Under the pieces are notes generated by a model. The model saw nothing but the letters and a program-made list of their open reading frames with translations, searched no databases and was not told where the DNA came from. DNA of 36,006 nucleotides from a bacterium. GTDB taxonomy: Bacteria > Verrucomicrobiota > Kiritimatiellia > RFP12 > UBA1067. The DNA is taken from contig JAUNMP010000026.1 of the NCBI GenBank assembly GCA_030537465.1, forward strand, positions 1-36,006. Direction: 5' to 3'. Shown here in pieces: positions 7,901-15,475 of the stretch. The translations under genes were made by a program, and so were the position numbers. Each line of letters begins with the position of its first letter. The stretch's first letter is position 1.

Positions 7901-9982
7901 TTTCCTTCCCGCGCGGATCTGCTCACGGACTGCATCGAACGGATCGAACGCGCAGAATCCGTCGTCCCATTTCCGCAGCAGCAGACGCGAGAGGCCGCGG
8001 CACTCCTCGACGGAGAGCAGACGGTCAAAGGCGACGAGTTCCGCGACGTCGCCATCGAAGAAGCGTCCTCCGAGGTAGGTTCCAAGCGCGGGCGTGAACG
8101 TCCCACGCGACGTCGCCCCCCAGAAGGATGTGTCCCTGTCATGCCGCATCGCGACGACCTGCACGCTTCCCGGCGCAAACGGCACAGCGCCCACCTGCGT
8201 CTCGTCGTTCACCATCAGCGGTCCGGCCGAATTGAAGTTCGGCCCACCCCGCGTGCCATGGAAGTCCACGTTCTCCCAGGCGCACGACTTATTCGCCATC
8301 CGCAGACCAGTCTCGACGCCCTTCGCGCCCCAGACGCCGGAGAAGTCGCACGGGCAACCACGTGGACGGCACACGAGGATGACCGTGCGGTGCGTCGCCT
8401 CCCGCCCGCCGACGAGGCCGTTCCGCCCAGCCGCTCCAAACGAGACGACGGGCAGCTCGTTCAGCGCGTTCGTGCAGGCGGGCGCGGGCGTGGTGGTGTC
8501 GGGACGAAAGACGAAACCGTTGCCGTTCGCGGAGGTCCAGGCCGTCACGCGTCCCTGCGCGTCCAGCGCGAGCGTACCCTTCTCTGACGCGTCGAGGTGG
8601 TAGACGACGGACTTCTCCTTCAGCAGTCTCTCGGCATCCTCGACTGTGACCGCGGGGAGCGGCTTCGGCGCCGTCGCCGCGTTCCAGCCCGCATCGCGCG
8701 TCTCGCGCTGCATGTCCGCGGGACGCCATCCATGCGTCGAACCCTGCACATAGGTGATCTGCTTCGGCCCCTTCAGGTTGCGGTAGATGAGCGTGAGCGA
8801 AGCAGGCGTCGAAACATAGTCGCCAAGACCGGAGAAGGAGATGTTCACAGGGCATGTGATGCGCTTCGCCGCGAAGACGGGATCGAAGTACGCCATGTCG
8901 GGGAACCAGCAGGCGGGGCGGTAGGTCGAGCGAAGACGCTTGAACTCGGCCTGGCCGGTCCAGTCGCCGCCCCAGGATCCGTTGCCGTTCATGCGCGTCA
9001 CGCCCGGCACGTGCGCGGCCGCGTGGTAGCACTGCCAGTCGCCCTGGCTGCCACCGGAGATCACAAGCTCCTTGCCGTCCCACTCGGGGAGAGTCTTGAT
9101 CCACTGCAGGTAGCGGATCGCCCGCAGCGCGCACCACTTCCAGTAGCTTGTCTCCTTCTTCTCATTCGATTTGGGTCCCATTCCGTAGCCGTACCCCGGC
9201 TCCGAGACGTCCTTGAAGAACTGCTTCACGTATTCGGGACCGCGACCCAGTTCGTACCCGTTCGGATTGATCAGCATCGAGATGCGGTCGTGCGGGCCAC
9301 TGGACGGCGCCAGCTGCTCCTCTTGGGACGCGCCACGGTAGGCGGCCGTAATCGGCAGGCGGTTCGTTGCGGACGCCGCGACGGGAATCGTCAGGTAGCC
9401 CGTGACGGGCTGAGGACCCGCACAGGCGATCTTCACGGCATAGAGTTTCACGGCGGCGTCTTTACAGGGCACCGGCGTCATCTCCGCCGTCAGCGGCACG
9501 GCGTCAAGCTCCTTCAGACACCCCGCCCAGAAGGCATCATAGTCCGCCGGCTCCGTCGCCATCGGAATCTCGTCCGGACGCACCCCCGCGCCGCCCTGGA
9601 AGAACACGCGCTTCTCCCAGCGGTGGTTCTTCGGGACGCGCTTCCCGTCCTTCGTGACGACGTTCGCCTCCAGGCAGACGAAACCCGGCTTCGCGCTCTT
9701 CGTCTTGAGGACAAGCCCGTCCTTCGGAAACGGCAGCGGGGCGCGTCCTCTTTCCGTCACGCCATCGTCTCCGCGCCGCTCCCAGTCGACGAAATAGGTA
9801 TCGGCGGGCAGCGCTTCCTTCACGCCCTCCAGTGTCAGCGTGAACGCCATCTCCTCATTCGGTTCGAAGAACAGCTTCCCGCCGGGCGTCGTGCCGCGGA
9901 TCAATGCGTTGTCCCAGTTGATGGCGAAAGAGGCGAGCGTCGTGCCGAGCAGCACGGCAAAGACCGAAAATTTCCTATCCAT
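4940..9982 (-). CDS. Secreted fusion: acetyl-xylan-esterase-like, LamG-like, two GH110-like beta-helix domains
   Basis: 1680 residues; the ATG at 9982 is preceded by GGAGG at 7 nt, and residues 1-20 are a signal peptide. After a short beta domain, residues about 130-435 resemble the AXE1 esterase family (PF05448). The nucleophile elbow is GGSQG (Ser312), the probable acid is Asp388 in GLGDYV and the His is His417 in STHGW, so this half looks active. Residues about 459-670 look like a concanavalin/LamG-type sugar-binding domain. Two right-handed beta-helix units follow, about 680-1155 and 1162-1680, repeating at an offset of 480-481 residues (DFGG/DFNGG, LPFTQ, RLRSGNHDAF, HCDD.VNISG, PEYEW.EGG). 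Each carries an Asp pair (950-951, 1430-1431), and the overall pattern resembles GH110 alpha-1,3-galactosidases. It starts 18 nt after the stop of the upstream ATPase, so read-through is possible. Probable role: deacetylation and glycosidic cleavage of a decorated polysaccharide outside the cytoplasm. The exact substrate is unknown. Confidence 0.88.
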   Translation of the reverse strand: MDRKFSVFAVLLGTTLASFAINWDNALIRGTTPGGKLFFEPNEEMAFTLTLEGVKEALPADTYFVDWERRGDDGVTERGRAPLPFPKDGLVLKTKSAKPGFVCLEANVVTKDGKRVPKNHRWEKRVFFQGGAGVRPDEIPMATEPADYDAFWAGCLKELDAVPLTAEMTPVPCKDAAVKLYAVKIACAGPQPVTGYLTIPVAASATNRLPITAAYRGASQEEQLAPSSGPHDRISMLINPNGYELGRGPEYVKQFFKDVSEPGYGYGMGPKSNEKKETSYWKWCALRAIRYLQWIKTLPEWDGKELVISGGSQGDWQCYHAAAHVPGVTRMNGNGSWGGDWTGQAEFKRLRSTYRPACWFPDMAYFDPVFAAKRITCPVNISFSGLGDYVSTPASLTLIYRNLKGPKQITYVQGSTHGWRPADMQRETRDAGWNAATAPKPLPAVTVEDAERLLKEKSVVYHLDASEKGTLALDAQGRVTAWTSANGNGFVFRPDTTTPAPACTNALNELPVVSFGAAGRNGLVGGREATHRTVILVCRPRGCPCDFSGVWGAKGVETGLRMANKSCAWENVDFHGTRGGPNFNSAGPLMVNDETQVGAVPFAPGSVQVVAMRHDRDTSFWGATSRGTFTPALGTYLGGRFFDGDVAELVAFDRLLSVEECRGLSRLLLRKWDDGFCAFDPFDAVREQIRAGRKLVTVPKGVYTVAPKDGGAYLSLKGLADVVVDFGGSEIRGKVTTGFFRLEDCTNVTVRNVTLDYRTLPFTQGEIVASDKDKTWTVKLIPGYPVPPDGGEGNWPFQVYDRTTLELKNPMRCWGGFKLEKTGVDTYRVSGGNDRRGEVGDYVVWGMPPPKGAVEGDHVSERDVVYCRATVRCVFENITEYATPGGRAFEEHLAEANEYRNCQIVRRPPETDFMKRGLKRLRSGNHDAFMSRRAVVGPKILGCTAMHHCDDAVNISGMYGVVYSVEGRKVRLLEYIPSVFHIGDTTQAMSFEGRPLPEMKVTAVRAGCTLTEAERAYLKTIGLWRGLDALCRTAVEIEVDDASALKRGDAVVSNRAQGNGFEIRGCHFGRNRAFCVRLRASHGTVADNVFDHSEGCGLFIGPEYEWLEGGLAEGVKVEDNRFLGCSLHFGGAAAHRKRLPREVYRDVVVTNNATTGAWIDPIAYIRAELARGAKTISVPKARYWLMPKPGASTYLELTGEKDVTIDFNGGELVGCVATGMFGLRGCTNVVLRNVSVDYAELPFTQAVIEKVDAERNWDVRVVPGYPCPDAAQLKGGDDAVWPVQAYDAKTREPKNFMRFRNGISITRTGRDTYRITGGQNRTGDVGDVAVWSIRETERPIAGSAVAAGLCAGCTFENVTVYSTPHGCGFAESSADGNIYRNCRLVRRPPETDLFRRAMPRLRSGNHDAFNSRCSYKGPTLDGCTFQYHCDDCVNISGFYAFVTERKGRKLRIAPYGGALRIAPGDTCQLMTFEGRCLPDATAVVVAAAGPTTAAERKLFETYNLWPGIAAAARQAFTLELDRDVELPAGSVIISNRRMGNGFVIRNCTMGHNRARGLLIKASDGVMENNILEGVEGHGIQISPEYEWMEGGCSQNLVVRGNTFRNNGGGVLIAGNNGARKPLPVDAHRNMVVVSNTVENCHSGITVVGCTGLDLRGNTVELHPHSKRQPVILRNVAEVCR

Positions 9983-10000
9983 GTCACATCCTCCGATTGA

Positions 10001-11323
10001 TCAGTCCAAACACGCGGCGAAACGCGGAACAAGGTAGATCGGGATATTGATAAACGCGCCATCTCTGCGCAGATTCATTTCGGAGAAACGAATCGCATAT
10101 TTGGGATGGTGGACATTGACGAACGACTTGAACGCGGCCGCGCGCTTGTCTCGCCCAGCCTTGATCTCGATTGGGATCACCTCATCGCCATATTGAACAA
10201 CGCAGTCAATTTCGCGGTCACTGCGTTCGGCCCAATAGTGCAGTTTCGCATCTGTGCGGCCCGCGAGCTGCTGAAAGACATAATTCTCGACCAGATGTCC
10301 CTTGAACGAGAAGTCCTTGTCCAGAAGGATGGACTCGTCAGCGACTCCGGCCATCGACTTCAGCATGCCGACGTCATTCAAGTAGAGCTTGAATGCATTG
10401 CGGATGTCATAGCGCTCGAGCGGATACTCAATTGCCTCCAGGTTGTTGATCCTCCGCACCATCCGCGCCGAAACCAGCCACTCGATCGCTTCCTCGAATC
10501 CTCTCGCGCGTGCGCCGGGAACAGCTGCACCATATATGAATTTGCTGTTCTCCTTCGCCAGCTGCGAAACCACGCTTCTCAAAATGACCAGAATCTTCGC
10601 GGCATCCACATTGCCATTGTATTTGACGATGTCGTTTTCGTAGAGCGTCACCAGATCCGACTGGAGCTTTCTGACACGTCTGGGATCACCTTCCTTCAGA
10701 TACGACGACACGACTTCAGGCATTCCTCCGACCATCAGATAGAGAAGATATTCGTTCCAAAGCCGGTGATGGAAGATCTCATCGATTGGATGATCTCCCT
10801 TGATCGACAGGTAGAACTCCCACAACATCTCATTGCGCGCTCTCAGGAACTCCGGGAAACTGATCGGCTCCACGTCCAGAAGTTCAACCTTGCCCACGGG
10901 GTATGTTTTCGGCAGATCTTCGGTCTTCTTTCGATTCTTCTGGAGTTTGACGCCAAGCAGACTTCCCGCACTCATGATTGCCAGCTCGGGACACTTCTCA
11001 TTGAAGTACTTGAGCGAGTTGAGCGCATCCCCGCATTCCTGGATTTCGTCGAAGATGAGGACGTCGTTCTTCGTGTCAATCTTCGTCCCGCCCAGAACAG
11101 ACAGCTTGGGCAGGAGAATCTCGGGATCCTTGTCCCGCTCGAACAGCCCCTTCAATTCGCTCTGGCTGTCAAAGTTGAACTTGTGCACCCGAGCGAAGTT
11201 CCGGCGTCCGAAGTCCTCCATCAGCCAGGTCTTGCCGACCTGGCGTGCACCCATCAGAACGAGCGGCTTCCGATCAACACGCTCTTTCCAAGCCAAAATC
11301 TGCGATTCGATGTCTCTTTTCAC
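10001..11323 (-). CDS. AAA-type ATPase with DUF4143 C-terminal domain
   Basis: 440 residues with a GTG start at 11323, chosen because AAGGGG lies 7 nt upstream. The N-terminal ATPase domain (AAA_14 type) has Walker A GARQVGKT near residue 41, Walker B LIFDEIQE and a sensor-like MSAGS. The C-terminal part matches DUF4143, ending in a nuclease-fold-like motif EIDCVVQYG...IEIKAG, as in PD-(D/E)XK-related domains. The family is common in bacterial and archaeal genomes, and its cellular role is mostly undefined; some members are suggested to act in DNA-linked or toxin-antitoxin-like functions. Its base composition is visibly less GC-rich than the neighbouring enzyme genes, which fits separate acquisition. 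It has its own promoter with three spaced 12-bp repeats upstream, and sits 18 nt ahead of the giant fusion gene. It is one of three ATPases in this window. Cytoplasmic; no signal peptide. Confidence 0.88.
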   Translation of the reverse strand: MKRDIESQILAWKERVDRKPLVLMGARQVGKTWLMEDFGRRNFARVHKFNFDSQSELKGLFERDKDPEILLPKLSVLGGTKIDTKNDVLIFDEIQECGDALNSLKYFNEKCPELAIMSAGSLLGVKLQKNRKKTEDLPKTYPVGKVELLDVEPISFPEFLRARNEMLWEFYLSIKGDHPIDEIFHHRLWNEYLLYLMVGGMPEVVSSYLKEGDPRRVRKLQSDLVTLYENDIVKYNGNVDAAKILVILRSVVSQLAKENSKFIYGAAVPGARARGFEEAIEWLVSARMVRRINNLEAIEYPLERYDIRNAFKLYLNDVGMLKSMAGVADESILLDKDFSFKGHLVENYVFQQLAGRTDAKLHYWAERSDREIDCVVQYGDEVIPIEIKAGRDKRAAAFKSFVNVHHPKYAIRFSEMNLRRDGAFINIPIYLVPRFAACLD

Positions 11324-11347
11324 AAGTCTGCCCCTTATCGGCCAGAT

Positions 11348-11430
11348 ATCTTAGCACATTTTTGCCGAGACACAGAATAAGGAATGCACATTTTTGCAAC
11401 GATTCAACACAGCAGATTGCACATTCTTGC
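11348..11430 (-). promoter_or_regulatory. ATPase promoter with three phased 12-bp repeats
   Basis: On the plus strand GCACATTTTTGC occurs at 11354-11365 and 11386-11397, and GCACATTCTTGC (one mismatch) at 11419-11430. The copies are 32 and 33 bp apart, about three helical turns. The first abuts a TAAGAT -10 (11348-11353) and supplies its TGTGC extension. The third sits inside an inverted repeat, GATTGC-N10-GCAATC. This looks like a multi-site operator for a dimeric or oligomeric regulator, perhaps the ATPase product itself. Confidence 0.6.
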
Positions 11431-11489
11431 GCAATCTCGGCAACTCAAAGCCCTGTCGGAAGCATTGAACCCTGCGGATCAACCTATTT

Positions 11490-11505
11490 TATTGCCGGAG
11501 CAATA
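11490..11505 (-). terminator. Hairpin just after the esterase-like/GH28 gene
   Basis: TATTGC-4 nt-GCAATA forms a 6-bp stem beginning 3 nt after the stop codon at 11509. No T-tract follows on the minus strand, so it is not a textbook intrinsic terminator; it could stabilise the 3' end of the message. Confidence 0.25.
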
Positions 11506-11508
11506 GGA

Positions 11509-13383
11509 TCAATCCATCGTCACCCGCTCGTGCGGTGCGGTGATGTCGTATTTCCGTCCGCCGGGGATGGCCTCGATGTGCGTGATGGACGAGTCGCAGA
11601 TCGGTCCCTTCATCCAGACGGCGATCGGACCCGAAGCCTTCACGTTCTCGACGCGAATGTGGTGCATCTCACCCATCTCGCATCGCCGTGTCTTGTGGTA
11701 GTTGACGTCCCCGAGGCGAATCGTCGCCTGTGGACGCTTGTCGTTTCCTGAAGCCGTGTCGACGACGCCATCTACCGTGATGTGGTGCATCTTGATGCCA
11801 TCGCAGGTTAGAAGCCGAATGACGCCGTGTCCTCCCGCCGACTTCGCGCGCACGTTCCGGATCGTCACGTTGTAGACGTCGTCGCGTTCCCCGAGCGTCG
11901 CATTGCCGCCGATCTGCATGCCGTACCGTGCCGCCGAGCCAACAGGGTCGCGATAGGCCGTGAGCGCAACCGCATCGTCGCCCGTCGAACCGGAGATGTT
12001 CTCGATCACGAGGTCGTGGCATCCTTTTCGCACATCAACGCCGTCCTGGTTGAACATCACATCCGTTGATCCGAAGACGATGTCGTGCACGTGCCCACGA
12101 CAGCAACGCTCCTGAGAAATCGCCCAGCACTGCGTTTCCTCCATCGCGAAACCACCCACTTCGTAGTCGCTCACGTCGCAGAGTAGAATGCCGACCGAGC
12201 GCCAGCCGTTCGGGTCTCCCGAGCGCCGTGGCAGGTAGTGGTTGCGCCGCCCTCCGCTCAGCACCGCGCCGTTACGGCCAAGAATGCGAATGCCCTTGTT
12301 CGGCTGGCACGTCCCTTCCGCGGCGCCCGCATTGCGCACGAGATTGTCCTGCACGCCGTCCACCAGTTCCACGCGGCAGCCATTGAAGACGAGCGTGAAA
12401 TCATCCGGCACGAGGATGGCACGCGTCAGATGCCAGGCGCCGTCCGCCGCCGCCGCGTTCCGCGTCAGCGTCACCGCCCGCGACCCATCGGCAAGCGACG
12501 CGTCAATGCGGCGCGCGATTGCGTCCGAATCCGCCGTCGAAGGCGCCTTCAGATGCTGGTCTGCGAAATCCATAAACTTCTCCCAGTCGTCGGGACGCAG
12601 TTTATGAATCCCCTCACGGCAGTGACACCCCATCCGGCCTTCAAGCCTGTAGGCACTGTAGAGATCATGTGCGGCGTCCCACGCTGCCCGACTGTGCGCA
12701 GCAAGGTAGACAAGCCGCGGTGCGACAAGTCGAACGAGATCATCCGTACGCCCAGCGTTCACGTCGTCGGAGAGACAGGAGGCGACCATCGCAAAACGTT
12801 CGTCCCGCGCGCCCGTCCAGAGCGCCGTCGGACCATATCCCACCACGGCCACGCGCGTCGCATCCAGTTCGGGACGCGATGCGATCCAGTCCAGCGCGCG
12901 CGAGCTCCCCCACGCCACATCTCCGACGCCCTCGGTCTTCCCCGCGAATGCCCACCGAACGGATGCATACCCGCGCGCCCGGATGGAATTCGTCGGGACA
13001 CCTTCGTCCATTCCCCTGAAAAGGAAGACCGGTACGGGATGCGCCGCACTCGCCCCTTCGGGGAGGCCGCAGGTAATATCGATGCGAAGACCTGAATCGG
13101 TGAATTCGACGCTGCGCCCACAGATCTTCCCGTCGGCCGGACGCCCCATCGGCGTCTTTCCAAACTGATGGTCTTCAAACCACTTAAGCGTCTCGTCCCG
13201 CTTGCCGAGCTCCCATTCCTTCACTCGCGGCGAGATGCCGTTCCACAGGCGCCTTGCCGACGCGGCGCCCTCCGGGCACGCCCGCACACAGACCGCCGGC
13301 GACGGGACCGATCCTCCGAGACACGTCAGCGTCCCGACAAGAACAAGCGCCAAACACCCAATGTCATTCTCCAATCGATTCAT
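11509..13383 (-). CDS. Secreted fusion: esterase-like domain without serine, plus GH28-like beta-helix
   Basis: 624 residues; the ATG at 13383 has GGAGG 8 nt upstream and a signal peptide over about residues 1-25. Residues about 50-280 read like a CE15/acyl-esterase alpha/beta hydrolase: PVPVFLF, then GKTEGVGDVAWGSSRALDWI, the nucleophile-elbow strand RVAVVGYGPTALWTG, a late VAPRLVYLAA strand and His260. At the elbow the expected G-x-S-x-G is G182-Y-G-P-T, so the nucleophilic serine is absent. Residues about 300-624 form a right-handed beta-helix with polygalacturonase (GH28) signatures in the right order: NQDGVD (445-450), GDDAV (468-472) and GGHG (517-520). The helix therefore looks catalytically competent while the esterase-like half looks inactive, perhaps surviving as a binding or folding module. 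It begins 33 nt after the upstream lyase gene and is probably co-transcribed with it. Likely role: hydrolysis within a pectin-like or other uronate chain, acting outside the cytoplasm. Confidence 0.85.
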   Translation of the reverse strand: MNRLENDIGCLALVLVGTLTCLGGSVPSPAVCVRACPEGAASARRLWNGISPRVKEWELGKRDETLKWFEDHQFGKTPMGRPADGKICGRSVEFTDSGLRIDITCGLPEGASAAHPVPVFLFRGMDEGVPTNSIRARGYASVRWAFAGKTEGVGDVAWGSSRALDWIASRPELDATRVAVVGYGPTALWTGARDERFAMVASCLSDDVNAGRTDDLVRLVAPRLVYLAAHSRAAWDAAHDLYSAYRLEGRMGCHCREGIHKLRPDDWEKFMDFADQHLKAPSTADSDAIARRIDASLADGSRAVTLTRNAAAADGAWHLTRAILVPDDFTLVFNGCRVELVDGVQDNLVRNAGAAEGTCQPNKGIRILGRNGAVLSGGRRNHYLPRRSGDPNGWRSVGILLCDVSDYEVGGFAMEETQCWAISQERCCRGHVHDIVFGSTDVMFNQDGVDVRKGCHDLVIENISGSTGDDAVALTAYRDPVGSAARYGMQIGGNATLGERDDVYNVTIRNVRAKSAGGHGVIRLLTCDGIKMHHITVDGVVDTASGNDKRPQATIRLGDVNYHKTRRCEMGEMHHIRVENVKASGPIAVWMKGPICDSSITHIEAIPGGRKYDITAPHERVTMD

Positions 13384-13416
13384 CTTTCTTTCCTCCGTGG
13401 TCCCAAGGGCACATCT

Positions 13417-15369
13417 TCAGGGTATCGCCTCAAAGCGGAATACGACCTCGGCCTCCGTTACGGGTCCGTCAAACGAGACCGCCACGCGATGGGGCTTCTC
13501 AGGCCTTGAATTATCCAGTTCCTCGACCTTCCAGCGCCAGTCGCCACCGATGACTGTTGCCGAAACCCTGGCCTTGCCCCTCTCCCGCGACAACGTCCAG
13601 CCGTCAGCCGTCAGCTCGCGGGCCGCATATGTCGTAAAAGGAACATCGAGAATCGTCGGTCGCGAAAAGACGATTCGATCGCGGATGACGACGACATTGG
13701 CCGTCCGGTCGAGACGAACAGTCCGAACAGCCGAGACGAGTGCTGGGCACGCATAGGCGCCCGCAAGGTCGATTTTCACTTCGTCTTCGTCCGCACTGAA
13801 CCGCGTACCGAGAACATGGGCGGCAGACTGACGCCCCGTCTTCTGGAGTCCGCCGCCGATCCGCGGCACGGGATGTCCGAAGCTGTTCAGGACGTCGCTC
13901 TCATAGCGCCGGCTCGAGAAGGTCCGCCGCGTGTAGGGCTCCCTCCCGACGTCGCCCGCCAGGATGACGCCGTTCTGCGCAAGACAGTAGGAACCGACGT
14001 CGTTGTGGTTGTGCTTCTCCGCATTGTGTCCACCCTTGACGGCAATGGAGAGCCCCCGATCCCCCGTGTTCCGCATAAACCAGACCTGGGCGTCGTCGAA
14101 GCGCGTCGTGGGCGGCAGGGCCTCGCCTTTCGGACTCGTCTCGCCAAACGCCTTTAGGGTGAACGAGCGGCTGTCCACGGCTGCACAGTTGGCGACGGGT
14201 CCGGACGGCGTCGGGAACTCCGCCGACTCGTAGTTGATCATGTTGCCGCACAGAATCGGACAGCCCTTCGCCCGTGCCGGCATGGCCGCAGGCCACATCT
14301 CCGCGACCTGCGCCGCGAGCAGGAGCGGCAGGTTACCCCCTCCGTCGGCGAAGAGCGGCGACAGCCCTGGCTCCAACTGATAGGCGTGGCCGTAGGCCGC
14401 AATGCGTGCGGCATGGGACGTCTCGGCACCAAACGTGACGAAACCATCCGTCGCCCGCATCGCAAGCCGCACAAGGGCGACATAGTTTCCAAAACCATAG
14501 TTCCAATAGGACATGCCTTCGGAGCAATAGCCGTCCGGCGTAAAGCCGCCCAAGAAGAACGGCATCGCCCGTTCGGCGCCTTCCAGAATCTCGGCGCGTT
14601 CCATGCGGTCGGGAACGAGAATGAGCGCCGTGCCAACGCAGCCGGCGTGGCAGACGGCCGTCCAGTTCCCCGTGCCGAAGAACCACTCCTCTCCCAACGC
14701 GTCGACCTGATCCGGACTGCGGCACGCGGCAAGATGGGGCTCGATGATCCGTCGACGACATTCTCCGCGAATGCGCGCGACGAGGGCGGACGGAAGGCGG
14801 TCCCCAAACCAGTCGACGGCATAGGCGAGCGTCCAGGCGCGCTGCGTGCTGAAGAGTTTCACAAGCGGACGGCGACCCTCAAAGCAGTCAAGTTTTCTGT
14901 CATGCGCGGGAACCGTCCAGGACTTCTCCTCCAGAATGGCCTCCACCAGATGGGCGATGCCGTCAAGGAAGCGCCCCTTCCCTTCAAGCGCTTCGGCCAG
15001 CATCAATCCGTCCAAACGGGCACGGCGGGCGAAATAGCGTTCCTCATACCGTGAACGATTGCCGTCGCCCTTGGCGAACTCAAGGTAGAGGGCATCAGGA
15101 AGCTCGGGGATCGGAGAGGAGAGGACGCGCTCGGCATTCGCAATGATAGACCGCCCCTCCGGCGTAGCCGCCAGACGATTCCAGTGGACGCGATCCGCAG
15201 GAGAGACGCCCGGCGTCCCAGGTCTCTCCGGCAGTCGTTCGGCCAGGACGCAGATGCGTGCGGCATCTGGTCCTGGAACGGCAGCGTGCGCAAACACTGC
15301 CGCAACAACAAGGGCGATGAGAAGCGGGACCCGCTTCGCGGGAGAGGACATTCTGCGGTTCTGTTCCAT
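13417..15369 (-). CDS. Heparinase II/III-family polysaccharide lyase-like protein
   Basis: 650 residues from the ATG at 15369, with a signal peptide ending near FAHA (residue 29). The N-terminal half (about 35-390) is helical, as in the alpha/alpha toroid of these lyases, with GTGNWTAVC (233-241) and SEGMSYWNYG (283-292), where a catalytic Tyr is usually found. The C-terminal half (about 400-650) is the beta-sandwich of the heparinase II/III C-terminal domain, with the hallmark HNAEKHNHNDVGSY (448-461) carrying the conserved His residues. The family cleaves uronic-acid-containing chains by beta-elimination; which one is cut here cannot be read from sequence. A -10 element TATACT ends 7 nt before the ATG and there is no ribosome site, so the message may be leaderless. 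It is divergent from the GH141-like gene and shares its palindrome-rich control region. The esterase-like/GH28 gene follows 33 nt downstream. Confidence 0.87.
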   Translation of the reverse strand: MEQNRRMSSPAKRVPLLIALVVAAVFAHAAVPGPDAARICVLAERLPERPGTPGVSPADRVHWNRLAATPEGRSIIANAERVLSSPIPELPDALYLEFAKGDGNRSRYEERYFARRARLDGLMLAEALEGKGRFLDGIAHLVEAILEEKSWTVPAHDRKLDCFEGRRPLVKLFSTQRAWTLAYAVDWFGDRLPSALVARIRGECRRRIIEPHLAACRSPDQVDALGEEWFFGTGNWTAVCHAGCVGTALILVPDRMERAEILEGAERAMPFFLGGFTPDGYCSEGMSYWNYGFGNYVALVRLAMRATDGFVTFGAETSHAARIAAYGHAYQLEPGLSPLFADGGGNLPLLLAAQVAEMWPAAMPARAKGCPILCGNMINYESAEFPTPSGPVANCAAVDSRSFTLKAFGETSPKGEALPPTTRFDDAQVWFMRNTGDRGLSIAVKGGHNAEKHNHNDVGSYCLAQNGVILAGDVGREPYTRRTFSSRRYESDVLNSFGHPVPRIGGGLQKTGRQSAAHVLGTRFSADEDEVKIDLAGAYACPALVSAVRTVRLDRTANVVVIRDRIVFSRPTILDVPFTTYAARELTADGWTLSRERGKARVSATVIGGDWRWKVEELDNSRPEKPHRVAVSFDGPVTEAEVVFRFEAIP

Positions 15370-15475
15370 ATGCCGCAGTATACCACAAATCGCGTGTCGC
15401 GATATGCTGCATGCAGGCAGCTTTCAACATATGGTAAACTAACGCTCAGCCTCTATCCTTCAAAGGTCTTCCCCC
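15370..15475. promoter_or_regulatory. Divergent promoters with two palindromes
   Basis: Two extended -10 elements point outward: TGGTATACT on the minus strand (-10 at 15377-15382) for the lyase, and TGGTAAACT on the plus strand (-10 at 15435-15440) for the GH141-like gene. Between them lie ATCGCG-TGT-CGCGAT (15389-15403), placed just upstream of the lyase -10, and the perfect palindrome CTGCATGCAG (15407-15416), placed near the -35 position of the plus-strand promoter. A shared transcription factor controlling both genes is the simplest reading. Confidence 0.55.

Noticed and set aside
11354..11430. CRISPR-like array
   Set aside because: Repeats are only 12 bp, three in number and lie in a promoter; there are no cas genes.
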